Assembly (NCBI GenBank): GCA_900104855.1
Contig: FNSS01000001.1
Location: 5,704,001 to 5,768,000, forward strand
Direction: 5' to 3'
DNA length: 64,000 nucleotides
Source of the DNA: Rhizobiales bacterium GAS188
GTDB lineage: Bacteria > Pseudomonadota > Alphaproteobacteria > Rhizobiales > Beijerinckiaceae
In this document: piece by piece, positions 27,049 to 35,404 of the stretch
Numbering within the stretch: the stretch's first letter is position 1
Layout of the letters: every line of letters starts with the position of its first letter
Position numbers and translations under genes: made by a program
The notes under the pieces: generated by a model
Seen by the model: the letters and a program-made list of their open reading frames with translations, nothing else
What the model was told of the DNA's origin: nothing
Database searches by the model: none

Positions 27049-28188
27049 GTGTTGGGTCCGTTTGATCTCGTGCTCGCCGGCGGCCATGTGATTGATCCCT
27101 CTCAGGGGTTCGATCGGGTGGCCGATATCGGCTTCTCGCAAGGTCGCGTGGCGGCGATCGGGGAGGGGCTCTCGGGCGCGGCCGCCGAGATTCGCGATGT
27201 CGCCGGCAAGATCGTGACGCCTGGCCTCATCGACCTGCACACCCATGTCTATGTCGGCGGCACCTCGCTCGGCGTCGATCCGCGGCTGCTGGCGCGCGGT
27301 GCGGTCACGACGCTCGTCGATACGGGGAGCGCCGGGCCCGGCAATTTCGCCGGCATGCGCTCGCATGTGATCGAGGCGGCGCCGGTGCGCATCCTCGCTT
27401 ATCTCAATATTTCCTTCGCCGGCATCTACGGCTTCTCGAAGCGGGTCATGGTCGGCGAGAGCGGCGATCAGCGCCTGCTCGCCCCGCTCGATGCGGCCGA
27501 AGTGGCGGCTGCCAATCGGGATGTCCTCGCCGGCATCAAGGTCAGGGTCGGCCGCAATGCGGGCGGCACCTCGGGCGTCGTGCCGCTCGATGTGGCGCGC
27601 CAGGTCGCCGATCTCGTCTCGATGCCGATGATGGTGCATATCGACGAGCCGCCCCCGACGTTTCCCGAGGTTCTGGAGCGCATGCGGCCGGGCGATATCC
27701 TGACCCATGCGTTCCGGCCCTTCCCCAACACGCCGGTAACCGCTGACGGCAAGGTGCTGCAAGCGGTGCTCGAGGCCCGAAGCCGCGGCGTGCTCTTCGA
27801 TATCGGCCATGGCATGGGCTCCTTCTCCTTCGCGACGGCTCGCACCATGCTGGCGAACGGCTTCCTGCCCGACTCGATCTCGAGCGATGTCCATGCACTG
27901 TGCATCGAAGGACCGGCCTTCGACCTCTTGACGACGCTGTCGAAATTCCTCTGCCTCGGCGTGCCGCTCATGGAGGTGGTGCAGGCCGCGACTCAAGGCC
28001 CTGCCGGGGCGCTGCGCCGCCCGGATCTCGGCAGCCTGGCGCCGGGTTCCGTCGCCGATGCCTCGGTGCTCGAGCTGGAGGAGGGCAGCTTCGGCTATGT
28101 CGATTCGATCGGCGCCAGGCTCGACGGCGCCAAGCGGCTCGCCGCGCGCGGCATGGTGGTCGGCGGCAGCTGGCATGGCCTCGGCTGA
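27049..28188 (+). CDS. amidohydrolase/deacetylase, COG3964 type
   Basis: A 379-residue amidohydrolase-superfamily enzyme once labelled dihydroorotase-like. The metal motif H-x-H is in GLIDLHTHVYVGG; GIKVRVGR carries the carbamylated Lys position; MMVHIDEPP and LTHAFRPF give further His ligands, and SSDVHAL the catalytic Asp. An Agrobacterium homologue in this group hydrolyses acetyl-(R)-mandelate-like esters, so deacetylation is a fair guess. AGGAGG at 27041-27046 is too near GTG 27049; TTG 27052, five bases away, may be the real start. It is divergent from the dpp operon, which probably imports its substrate. Confidence 0.85.
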   Translation: MLGPFDLVLAGGHVIDPSQGFDRVADIGFSQGRVAAIGEGLSGAAAEIRDVAGKIVTPGLIDLHTHVYVGGTSLGVDPRLLARGAVTTLVDTGSAGPGNFAGMRSHVIEAAPVRILAYLNISFAGIYGFSKRVMVGESGDQRLLAPLDAAEVAAANRDVLAGIKVRVGRNAGGTSGVVPLDVARQVADLVSMPMMVHIDEPPPTFPEVLERMRPGDILTHAFRPFPNTPVTADGKVLQAVLEARSRGVLFDIGHGMGSFSFATARTMLANGFLPDSISSDVHALCIEGPAFDLLTTLSKFLCLGVPLMEVVQAATQGPAGALRRPDLGSLAPGSVADASVLELEEGSFGYVDSIGARLDGAKRLAARGMVVGGSWHGLG

Positions 28189-28203
28189 GGCTGGCGCAAG
28201 GCG

Positions 28204-28548
28204 TCAGGCCGGGGCGAGATCGAGGAAGGGCCGGCCGCCGCGATCCTCCACTTCGACCACCCAGATATCGGGATCGAAATTGCGCTGGCGCGCCAGCCGC
28301 GCTTCGACATCGGCAGGGGTCACGGCTTCGGTCGCGTGCATCCTGGCGAAGAGCCGGTCGACGCCTTGGGGCATATCTTCCGTCGGAGGGGCGGGGCCGT
28401 AGAGCGTCGCGGTGCCGTCGAGCCGGTCGAGCTTGACGAAGATGGCGCCGGCCTCGGCGGCGCCGCGCCGGCGCAGCACCGCGACGACGCCTTGCACCGC
28501 GCAGCGCCGAAGATAGGCAGACACCCAAAGATCGCTGCGCAGCCGCAT
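28204..28548 (-). CDS. DUF1491 family protein
   Basis: A 114-residue DUF1491 protein, widespread in alphaproteobacteria and of unknown role. Conserved features are the N-terminal LWVSAYLRRC, the GAIFVKLDRLDG strand-turn, LYGPAPP and the C-terminal DIWVVEVEDRGGRPF. It ends 15 bases from the amidohydrolase stop (tail to tail) and is divergent from aroC. Confidence 0.88.
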   Translation of the reverse strand: MRLRSDLWVSAYLRRCAVQGVVAVLRRRGAAEAGAIFVKLDRLDGTATLYGPAPPTEDMPQGVDRLFARMHATEAVTPADVEARLARQRNFDPDIWVVEVEDRGGRPFLDLAPA

Positions 28549-28648
28549 CAGGGCTCGATGCGCCGCAGATGAGGGGCGGTCAAGAGGCCGCGCCGTTTGA
28601 CGACAGATGCCGCCGACCGCTAAGCGGGCGGGGCAAGGGCCTTTCGCG

Positions 28649-29761
28649 ATGTCGCATAACAGCTTCGGTCATCTCTTCCGCGTCACGACCTTCGGCGAGA
28701 GCCATGGCGTGGCGATCGGCTGCGTTGTCGATGGCTGCCCGCCCGGCATTCCCCTGACCGAGGCCGATATCCAGCGCGATCTCGACCGGCGCCGGCCGGG
28801 CCAGTCGCGCTTCACGACGCAGAGGCGCGAGCCCGATCGCGTCCGCATTATCTCGGGCGTCTTCGAGGATGACCGCACAAGCGGACAAGTGACGACCGGC
28901 ACGCCGATCGGCCTCCTCATCGACAATGAGGATCAGCGTTCCAAGGACTATAACGACATCCGCGACGCCTATCGGCCCGGCCATGCCGATCTCGCCTATG
29001 ACCTCAAATACGGGCTGCGCGACTATCGCGGCGGCGGGCGCTCCTCGGCGCGCGAGACGGCGATGCGGGTCGCGGCCGGCGCCATCGCCCGCAAGGTCGT
29101 GCCGGGATTGAAGGTGCGCGGCGCGCTGGTGCAGATGGGGGCACTGCCGATCGATCGCGCCAATTGGGATTGGGAGGAGGTCGGTCGCAACGATTTCTTC
29201 TCGCCGGATGCCGAGGCTGCTTCCCGCTTCGCCGATGAGCTCGATGCGGTGCGCAAGCGCGGCTCTTCGCTCGGAGCCGTGATCGAGGTGGTGGCCGAGG
29301 GCGTGCCGGCGGGGCTCGGTGCGCCGGTTTATGCCAAGCTCGATGCCGATATCGCGGCGGCACTGATGAGCATCAATGCGGTGAAGGGGGTCGAGATCGG
29401 TGAGGGCTTCGCTGCGGCCGCGCTCTCGGGCGAGGAGAATGCCGACGAGATGCGCGCCGGCAATGACGGCATCGCCTTCCTGTCGAACCGCGCCGGCGGC
29501 ATTTTGGGCGGCATCTCGACCGGCCAGCCGGTGGTGGCGCGCTTTGCGGTGAAGCCGACCTCGTCGATCCTGGCGCCACGCCGCACCGTCGATCGCTTCG
29601 GCGCCGAGCGCGAGGTTTCGACCAAAGGGCGCCATGACCCTTGTGTCGGCATCCGCGCCGTGCCCGTCGGCGAGGCGATGCTCGCCTGCGTGATCGCCGA
29701 TCATTATCTGCGCCAGCGCGCCCAGGTCGCGCCCACCCCGCATTGGCCTTTCCCGCGCTGA
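28649..29761 (+). CDS. aroC: chorismate synthase
   Basis: A 370-residue enzyme converting 5-enolpyruvylshikimate-3-phosphate to chorismate with reduced FMN. Signatures are [20 protein letters not shown], the [16 protein letters not shown] segment with its active-site region, and [17 protein letters not shown]-like [11 protein letters not shown] near the C-terminus. ATG 28649 gives the standard N-terminus [16 protein letters not shown]; an earlier ATG at 28607 adds 14 unlike residues. Its product feeds TrpE(G), encoded 21 kb away. Confidence 0.96.
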   Translation: MSHNSFGHLFRVTTFGESHGVAIGCVVDGCPPGIPLTEADIQRDLDRRRPGQSRFTTQRREPDRVRIISGVFEDDRTSGQVTTGTPIGLLIDNEDQRSKDYNDIRDAYRPGHADLAYDLKYGLRDYRGGGRSSARETAMRVAAGAIARKVVPGLKVRGALVQMGALPIDRANWDWEEVGRNDFFSPDAEAASRFADELDAVRKRGSSLGAVIEVVAEGVPAGLGAPVYAKLDADIAAALMSINAVKGVEIGEGFAAAALSGEENADEMRAGNDGIAFLSNRAGGILGGISTGQPVVARFAVKPTSSILAPRRTVDRFGAEREVSTKGRHDPCVGIRAVPVGEAMLACVIADHYLRQRAQVAPTPHWPFPR

Positions 29762-29812
29762 TTGCAAGCTATGCTGCGCGGATGAAGCCACTGTCGGCGA
29801 GCACGGCAAGGG

Positions 29813-29867
29813 AAATTTAGTAGCGCTAAAATTTGAGAACGTAGCAAAAGAATTCAGTTGCACTGAA
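29813..29867. promoter_or_regulatory. palindromes upstream of the HTH-RibBX gene
   Basis: Two dyads lie in the promoter region. AAATTTAG-TAGCG-CTAAAATTT (29813-29834) has one unpaired A. TTCAGT-TGC-ACTGAA (29853-29867) is a perfect 6-3-6 palindrome 27 bases before the start codon. Either could be the operator of the HTH domain encoded downstream. No FMN riboswitch fold fits the 130-base leader. Confidence 0.45.
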
Positions 29868-29893
29868 GCGCGTTCAGGCTCTAGAATCGCCTC

Positions 29894-31195
29894 ATGAAGC
29901 TTGCCGAATGGCTCGAGGCAAACAGCGTCAAGCGTGGCGATTTCGCCCGCTCGATCGGCGTTTCCCCCGGTGCAGTGACGCAATTCTGCAATCAGGGCAG
30001 TGCCTGGATATCGCGGGAGACGGCGACCATGATCCTGCGAGAGACCAATGGGGCCGTCACGCCCAATGATTTCCTGGGCCTAGCGGGTCCCAATAATTGG
30101 AAAGGGAACCCCGTGGCTGACAGCGTCAACGCGGCCATCACCGCCTTCAAGGCGGGCGAGATCGTCGTCGTCGCCGATGATGACGATCGTGAGGGGGAGG
30201 GCGATCTCTTCGTCGCCGCCTCGCTCGCGACGCAGGAGCGGATGGCCTTCATCGTGCGCCACACTTCCGGCATCGTCTGTGCGCCGCTGCCGGCCGAGGA
30301 GGCGCGCCGCCTGCGGCTCGATCCGATGGTGTCCTTGAACGATGCTCCGCTCGGCACCGCCTTCACGGTCTCGGTCGATGTGCGCCATGGCCTCACCACC
30401 GGCATCTCGGCCGAGGAACGCACCAACACCGTGCGGGCCCTCGCCAACGGCAATATGGGAGCGGCCGATTTCGTCCGCCCCGGCCATGTCTTCCCGCTGA
30501 TCGCGCGCGAAGGCGGGGTGCTGATGCGCTCGGGCCATACGGAGGCCTGCGTCGACCTCTGCCGCCTCGCCGGCCTGCCCCCGGTCGGGGTGCTGGCCGA
30601 GCTCGTCAATGATGACGGCACGGTGATGAAGGGGCGCCAGGTCAACGAATTCGCCAAGCGCCATAAGCTGAAGCTGCTCACGGTCGCCGATCTCATCGCC
30701 TATCGTCAGTCGCGCGAGAAGCTCGTCGAACGCGTCGCCTCCTTCCCGGTCGAGACGCCGATCGGCCCGCTGCAGGGGCATGCCTTCGTCACGCCCTTCG
30801 ATACCGTCAATCATTTCGCCTTCGTGCTCGGCGATATCGGCGATGGCCGCGACGTGCTGACGCGCCTGCACCGTGCGCATATCCTCCAGGATGTGTTCGG
30901 CGGCGGCCGCGCCATCAATGCCTCGCTGGCGCGCTTCAAGGAGGCCGGGCGCGGCGTCCTCATCTATCTGCGCGACGGCGCCTCGGGCGTGCCGGTCGCC
31001 ACCTTGCCGGATGGGGGGCGGAGCGGCTCGGAGGCCGAGCGCACCAGGCAATGGCGCGAAATCGGCCTCGGCGCCCAGATCCTGCGCGATCTCGGCGTCT
31101 CGTCGATCAGGCTTTTGTCCTCCCATGAGCTGACCTATGTCGGGCTCTCGGGCTTCGGCATCGAGATCGTCAGCACCGAGGCGACCGAAGGATAA
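29894..31195 (+). CDS. ribB: HTH-RibBX: DHBP synthase with N-terminal HTH and degenerate RibA domain
   Basis: A 433-residue three-part protein. Residues ~1-68 form a Cro/C1-type HTH (SVKRGDFARSIGVSPGAVTQF). Residues ~75-280 are 3,4-dihydroxy-2-butanone-4-phosphate synthase, with DDDDREGEGDL and the GHTEACVDLCRLAG segment, which makes the four-carbon unit of riboflavin. Residues ~290-425 resemble GTP cyclohydrolase II but lack its zinc cysteines, as in the RibBX proteins described in Proteobacteria, so RibA activity is not expected. The added HTH is unusual and suggests self-regulation through the upstream palindromes (inference). Confidence 0.88.
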   Translation: MKLAEWLEANSVKRGDFARSIGVSPGAVTQFCNQGSAWISRETATMILRETNGAVTPNDFLGLAGPNNWKGNPVADSVNAAITAFKAGEIVVVADDDDREGEGDLFVAASLATQERMAFIVRHTSGIVCAPLPAEEARRLRLDPMVSLNDAPLGTAFTVSVDVRHGLTTGISAEERTNTVRALANGNMGAADFVRPGHVFPLIAREGGVLMRSGHTEACVDLCRLAGLPPVGVLAELVNDDGTVMKGRQVNEFAKRHKLKLLTVADLIAYRQSREKLVERVASFPVETPIGPLQGHAFVTPFDTVNHFAFVLGDIGDGRDVLTRLHRAHILQDVFGGGRAINASLARFKEAGRGVLIYLRDGASGVPVATLPDGGRSGSEAERTRQWREIGLGAQILRDLGVSSIRLLSSHELTYVGLSGFGIEIVSTEATEG

Positions 31196-31212
31196 GGCGC
31201 TCCGCCTCATCT

Positions 31213-32109
31213 TCAAGCAACGGCCGCGGCGCCGGGCTCTTCGGCCCGGTGAAGGGCGACGGCCGCGATGACGAGGACGATGCCCGCGACCTCGGCGGCT
31301 GTCGGGATCTGGTGCAGGACAACGATGCCGATGGTCGCGGCCGTCGCCGGCAGCAGCGCCAGCAGCAGCGCGAATGTGGCGCGCGGCAATCGCGCCATGG
31401 CGAACTGGTCGCAGACATAGGGGATGACCGAGGAGCAGATCCCGACCCCGATGCCGGCGGCGAGCAGGAGCGGATTGCGCAGGGCCGGCAGCGCGTCCTC
31501 GATCCCGAAGGGAAGGGCGACCGCCATGGCGACCAGCATTGCGGCGCCGAGCCGGTCGACGCCGTCTGCGGCACCTTTCGCCGCGATCTTATGCCCGAGC
31601 ACCACATAGGCGACGAACAGGGCGCAATTGGCGAAGGCGAAGACATAGCCGATGGGCTCGCCTTCGATACGGGCATCGGTGAGCACATAGACCCCGATGG
31701 CCGCGAGGCCGAGCGCCACGACATTGCGCGGGCTGCGCATGCCGAAGGCCGCCAGACCGATCGGGCCGAGGAACTCGATGGCGCCGACCGTGCCGAGAGG
31801 CAGCCGCTCGAGCGCCAGGTAGAAGCAGCCATTCATCAGCCCGAGGACCACACCGAGCCCTATGACGATGCGCCGCTCGGCGGCACCGAGCTTGCGGAAG
31901 AAGCCCCAAGGGCGGCGCCAGAGCGCGAAAATGGCGGCGGCGCTCGCGATGCGCAGCCAGGCGACGCCGAGCGGCGCGATGCTGGCGAAGAGCAGCACCG
32001 CGAAGGCGGGGCCGAGATAGTGGAAGATCGCGCTCGTCACGAAATAGAGCTGCGGCGGCAGGCGCTCGAAGCGCCCGGTCATCGTCCTCGTTGCGGCGGT
32101 CATGTTCAT
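31213..32109 (-). CDS. EamA/DMT-family exporter (RhtA-like)
   Basis: A 298-residue inner-membrane protein with ten predicted membrane segments in two EamA halves. PLGTVGAIEFLGPIGLA is typical of RhtA-like threonine/homoserine exporters. It is divergent from an Lrp/AsnC regulator 96 bases away, a common arrangement for amino acid exporters, so induction by an amino acid is likely. The substrate is not proven. Confidence 0.88.
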   Translation of the reverse strand: MNMTAATRTMTGRFERLPPQLYFVTSAIFHYLGPAFAVLLFASIAPLGVAWLRIASAAAIFALWRRPWGFFRKLGAAERRIVIGLGVVLGLMNGCFYLALERLPLGTVGAIEFLGPIGLAAFGMRSPRNVVALGLAAIGVYVLTDARIEGEPIGYVFAFANCALFVAYVVLGHKIAAKGAADGVDRLGAAMLVAMAVALPFGIEDALPALRNPLLLAAGIGVGICSSVIPYVCDQFAMARLPRATFALLLALLPATAATIGIVVLHQIPTAAEVAGIVLVIAAVALHRAEEPGAAAVA

Positions 32110-32205
32110 GGCGCTCCCCTGCGATGATCACGCCGTCATATTCGCAAAGCTTCGGCGAAGGTGCTATATCATCTCGAAGGGAAGACCGGGAAAAGAGGTT
32201 CCGAC

Positions 32206-32700
32206 ATGAAGGCAAACAACGAAAATGACCTTCGTGTCTCGAGTTTGCTGCGCGATGAACGCAACCTCGAGCTCATCCGCCTGCTGCAGGCCGATCCGCG
32301 CGCCGGCATCTCGGAGCTGGCGCGCCGCATCGGCATGTCGGCGCCGGCCGTCAGGGAGCGGCTGACGCGGCTCGAGGAGGCGGGCGTGATCACGGGCTAT
32401 CGCCTGGATCTCGATCCCAAGGCGCTCGGTTGGCCGATCATGGTGTTCGTGCGCGTGCGCCCCATGCCCGGCCAATTGCCGCGCATCGCCGAGCTCGCCC
32501 AATCCATCCCGCAAGTCGCCGAGTGCCACCGCATCACCGGCGAGGATTGCTTCATCCTCAAGATCCATCTCGACGCGCTCGAGAGCCTCGACCGAATCCT
32601 CGACCGCTTCCTTGCTTTCGGCCAGACCACGACATCGATCGTGCAATCGACGCCCGTGAAGCTGCGCTCCCCGCCCTTGCCGAACGGGGCCGGCGGGTGA
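32206..32700 (+). CDS. Lrp/AsnC family regulator
   Basis: A 164-residue leucine-responsive-type regulator. The HTH spans residues ~20-65 (LIRLLQADPRAGISELARRIGMSAPAVRERL, in parts), and the RAM/AsnC ligand domain follows (MVFVRVRPMPGQL, VAECHRITGEDCFILKIH). ATG 32206 follows AAAGAGG; an upstream ATG at 32161 is less suitable. It probably controls the divergent EamA exporter and itself. Confidence 0.92.
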   Translation: MKANNENDLRVSSLLRDERNLELIRLLQADPRAGISELARRIGMSAPAVRERLTRLEEAGVITGYRLDLDPKALGWPIMVFVRVRPMPGQLPRIAELAQSIPQVAECHRITGEDCFILKIHLDALESLDRILDRFLAFGQTTTSIVQSTPVKLRSPPLPNGAGG

Positions 32701-32710
32701 GGCTGGCCCG

Positions 32711-33745
32711 CTAGCGAATCCCGAACGCCTGCACGATGAGTGGCGTGTCGATGATCACATGGGGCGCGATGGCGTGATAGCCGAGCGCATGCACCCAGGC
32801 GTTCCCGGTGCGCAGCGTGATGAAGGTCTTGATCATGCCGGGACCGACATAGCCCAGGACGACGAAGATCAGCGACAGCACCGTGTCGCTCGGCGAATCG
32901 AAAGCCGACCAGCCCTCGACGAGGTGCATGAACGCGTAGGTCAGTCCGCCGAGCAGTACTGTCGTCGTCGCGGAGCCGGTGAGCTTGAGATAGCGCGGGA
33001 TCAAGATCGCATAGATCAGCACCATCGTCGGCAGCACCGTGCCGATGAAGAAGAGCGCGAAGGCGAGCGGCGCGCCGAGCAGGATCTGGCGCGCATCGAG
33101 GCGCAGGAGGCCGCCTTCGAACACGCCGAGCTCGAACGCGCTTTCGATGAGGCAGACCACGACGATCACCAGCACGTCGTTGCGCCGGTTCGTCGACCGC
33201 AGGTTGAGCTCGGTCGCATCATAGCGCCGGCGAAACCAGAGATAGGGGAGAACAGCGAAGATCAGGAAATTATAGATCGCCCAGGTCCAGATCTCGCCTT
33301 GGGACGGGGGCGTCGAGCAGCCGAACAATGTTCCGGCGATATGGAAGCTGAACGGCCGATAGCCCAGCGCCGGCCCGATGATCCAGCCCCCTATCTGGCC
33401 AGCCACCGCGTAAGCCAGCAAGCCAAAAGTCTCGCGCGCCGCAACGCTGCGAGCCGGTGCGCGAGCGGCGATGTCGGGAATGACACGTTTGCGCGTCAGC
33501 CAATGGACCACGCCCATGAGCAGGAAAATCTCGACCATCCCGAGCGTTGGCGAGGCCAATTGGACAGTGAAGGGAATTTCGGCGAGTGCGGGTCGGTCGA
33601 ACGGGAGGCTGCCGCCCGAAAGCAGCACGACCGCGACATGAGCGACGACCCAGAGGATGACGGCGATCTGCACAACGGGGTGCAGGACGATGTCGGCGAT
33701 CAGACGATGCCGGGAAGAAAATGTGCCTTCCATTCGCGTCTGCAT
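32711..33745 (-). CDS. polytopic membrane protein, CPBP-like
   Basis: A 344-residue protein with about eight hydrophobic segments. Near the C-terminus, YAFMHLVEG and WVHALGYHAIAPH resemble the second and third motifs of CPBP (Abi/Rce1-like) intramembrane proteases. The first motif, E-E-x-x-x-R, is not seen, so protease activity is doubtful. A start at M5 (33733) is an alternative. Its end is 10 bases from the lrp stop on the other strand. Confidence 0.65.
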   Translation of the reverse strand: MQTRMEGTFSSRHRLIADIVLHPVVQIAVILWVVAHVAVVLLSGGSLPFDRPALAEIPFTVQLASPTLGMVEIFLLMGVVHWLTRKRVIPDIAARAPARSVAARETFGLLAYAVAGQIGGWIIGPALGYRPFSFHIAGTLFGCSTPPSQGEIWTWAIYNFLIFAVLPYLWFRRRYDATELNLRSTNRRNDVLVIVVVCLIESAFELGVFEGGLLRLDARQILLGAPLAFALFFIGTVLPTMVLIYAILIPRYLKLTGSATTTVLLGGLTYAFMHLVEGWSAFDSPSDTVLSLIFVVLGYVGPGMIKTFITLRTGNAWVHALGYHAIAPHVIIDTPLIVQAFGIR

Positions 33746-33832
33746 CGTCTTTTCCCCGCAAGTCTCTGGGAGAGACTTACACAGAATTCGTCCAGCCCTC
33801 AGCGAAAAAGGCGCGGCGCTCGGAAGATAAGG

Positions 33833-33901
33833 TCAAGACACTGCTGCGGCTGTGCAAAAATCAAGATCTTCGCGAGCGCGGTGCGTAAAGCGAACCCTCA
33901 C
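33833..33901 (-). pseudogene. ParE toxin remnant (N-terminus only)
   Basis: Just after the parD stop a GTG opens a 22-codon frame, VRVRFTHRAREDLDF, followed by a few unlike residues and a stop. V-R-F-T-x-R-A-x-x-D-L is the first strand and helix of ParE/RelE-fold toxins, which are ~95 residues long. Only about 15 are left. Spacing from parD is that of a normal parDE pair, so the toxin has been lost while the antitoxin remains. Confidence 0.65.
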
Positions 33902-33905
33902 ACGC

Positions 33906-34166
33906 TCAGGCTTTCGACGCGGCGAGACGCGCGCGCGCTTCCTTCTTCAGGGCTGTGAAATCCACGTCGCCGGCCTCGCCGCTGTCGATCCCCTGCTTCC
34001 AGGCTTTGCGGAGATAGCGGAGCTTCTCGGCTTCCTGCTGCTCGAACTTCTCCATCAACCGCAGAGCCTCGCGCACGACCTCGCTCGACGAGCTGTAGCG
34101 GCCGGTCAAGACCTTGGACTTGACGAAATTCGCCAGTTCGTCGGTCAGCGATACGTTCATGTTCAT
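33906..34166 (-). CDS. parD: ParD-type antitoxin
   Basis: An 86-residue ribbon-helix-helix antitoxin: MNMNVSLTDELANFVKSKV, then TGRYSSSSEVVREALRLMEKFE, the ParD signature, and an acidic toxin-binding tail. GGAGG lies 6 bases before the ATG at 34166. It would normally repress its operon and hold a ParE toxin in check; only a stub of that toxin follows here. Confidence 0.85.
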   Translation of the reverse strand: MNMNVSLTDELANFVKSKVLTGRYSSSSEVVREALRLMEKFEQQEAEKLRYLRKAWKQGIDSGEAGDVDFTALKKEARARLAASKA

Positions 34167-34257
34167 GGATGCCTCCGTCGCCATCATCATACGGATGGAT
34201 GACTAAAAGTAGCAATCTTTGTCATTGGCGGAAAGAGGCGTGGCGCCAGGAACTCGG

Positions 34258-35349
34258 TTAAGCCCGGAAATGCTTCGACAGCTTCAGCCCCTGCGCCTGG
34301 TAATGCGAGCCGAGATCGCTGCCATAGAGCGTCTTCGGCGGCGCCGAGAGCCGCTCATAGACGAGGCGCGCCACGGTCTGCCCGTCCTCGAGGATGAAGG
34401 GCACGTCGCGCGAGCGCACTTCGAGCACGGCGCGGCTGCCATGGCCGCCCGCCGCCGCATGGCCGAAGCCCGGATCGAAGAAGCCGGCATAATGCACGCG
34501 GAACTCGCCGACCAGCGGATCGAAAGGCGTCATCTCGGCCGCGTAATCGGGCGGCACATGCACGGCTTCCTTCGAGGCCAGGATGTAGAACTGGCCGGGG
34601 TCGAGCACCAGCGTGCCGTCGCGCGCTGTCAGCGGATCCCAGAAATCCCAGGCATCATAGGCGCCGACCCGGTCGACATCGATGAGGCCGGTATGGTTCT
34701 TCGCCCGGTAGCCGATGATCTGCGAGGGGCCGGCGAGATCGATGCTGACTGCGATGCCGGCCGATATCGACGGCGAGCGTCCCGCCACCAGGGTCTCGCG
34801 CGCATGCAGGTCGGCGAGCTCGCTATCGTCGAGCCGCGCCTCGCCGGAGCGCAGGCGCAGTTGCGCCAGGCGCGAGCCGCGCCGCGCCAGCACCGGGAAG
34901 GTGCGCGGCGAGACTTCGGCATAGAGCTTCCCCGCATAGCCTTGCGAGATCAGGTCGAAACGATCGGTGCGGTCGGCGATGATGCGGGTGAAGACGTCGA
35001 GCCGGCCGGTCGAGCTCTTGGGGTTGGCGGCGGCCGAGAGCGATGGGGGCAGCGCCAGGCGCTCCTCGATCTCGGCGACATAGACCGTGTTGGTCTCGAG
35101 CACGGCACCGTGCTCGAGATCGATCTCGTGCAGGCCGAGCGCCGTCAGCCGCTCTTCGACGCTGCGCTGCGGCCCGGGCAGGAAACTCGCCCGCACCCGA
35201 TAGGCGAGCCGCCCGAGCCGCAGATCGAGGCTCGCCGGCTGGATCTGCCCCGGGACGAAGGGACGCTCGGCCGTGATCGCGCCGCGCTCGGCGAGCGCCT
35301 CGATCTCATGGCCTGGAAGGATGCCGCCCGCGTTCAGCCCGGTGTTCAT
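34258..35349 (-). CDS. dcd: 2'-deoxycytidine 5'-triphosphate deaminase, long form
   Basis: A 363-residue protein of the alphaproteobacterial long Dcd type, about twice the length of E. coli Dcd, containing two dUTPase-fold halves. Visible are GQIQPASLDLRLG (N-terminal), LVLDPGQFYILASKE, GFFDPGFGH and GQTVARLVYERL. It deaminates dCTP to dUTP for dTMP synthesis. The first half seems to have become structural, an inference from the better match of the second half to the motifs. It is a single gene, transcribed away from parD. Confidence 0.88.
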   Translation of the reverse strand: MNTGLNAGGILPGHEIEALAERGAITAERPFVPGQIQPASLDLRLGRLAYRVRASFLPGPQRSVEERLTALGLHEIDLEHGAVLETNTVYVAEIEERLALPPSLSAAANPKSSTGRLDVFTRIIADRTDRFDLISQGYAGKLYAEVSPRTFPVLARRGSRLAQLRLRSGEARLDDSELADLHARETLVAGRSPSISAGIAVSIDLAGPSQIIGYRAKNHTGLIDVDRVGAYDAWDFWDPLTARDGTLVLDPGQFYILASKEAVHVPPDYAAEMTPFDPLVGEFRVHYAGFFDPGFGHAAAGGHGSRAVLEVRSRDVPFILEDGQTVARLVYERLSAPPKTLYGSDLGSHYQAQGLKLSKHFRA

Positions 35350-35404
35350 GGCGCGACCATTTCGTGCCGGGACTTGCCGGTCAAGCCTTGCGGGTCAAGC
35401 GTCG

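Noticed and set aside
29762-29893. FMN riboswitch before the RibB gene
   Set aside because: The leader is too short and lacks the conserved RFN stems; only small palindromes are present.
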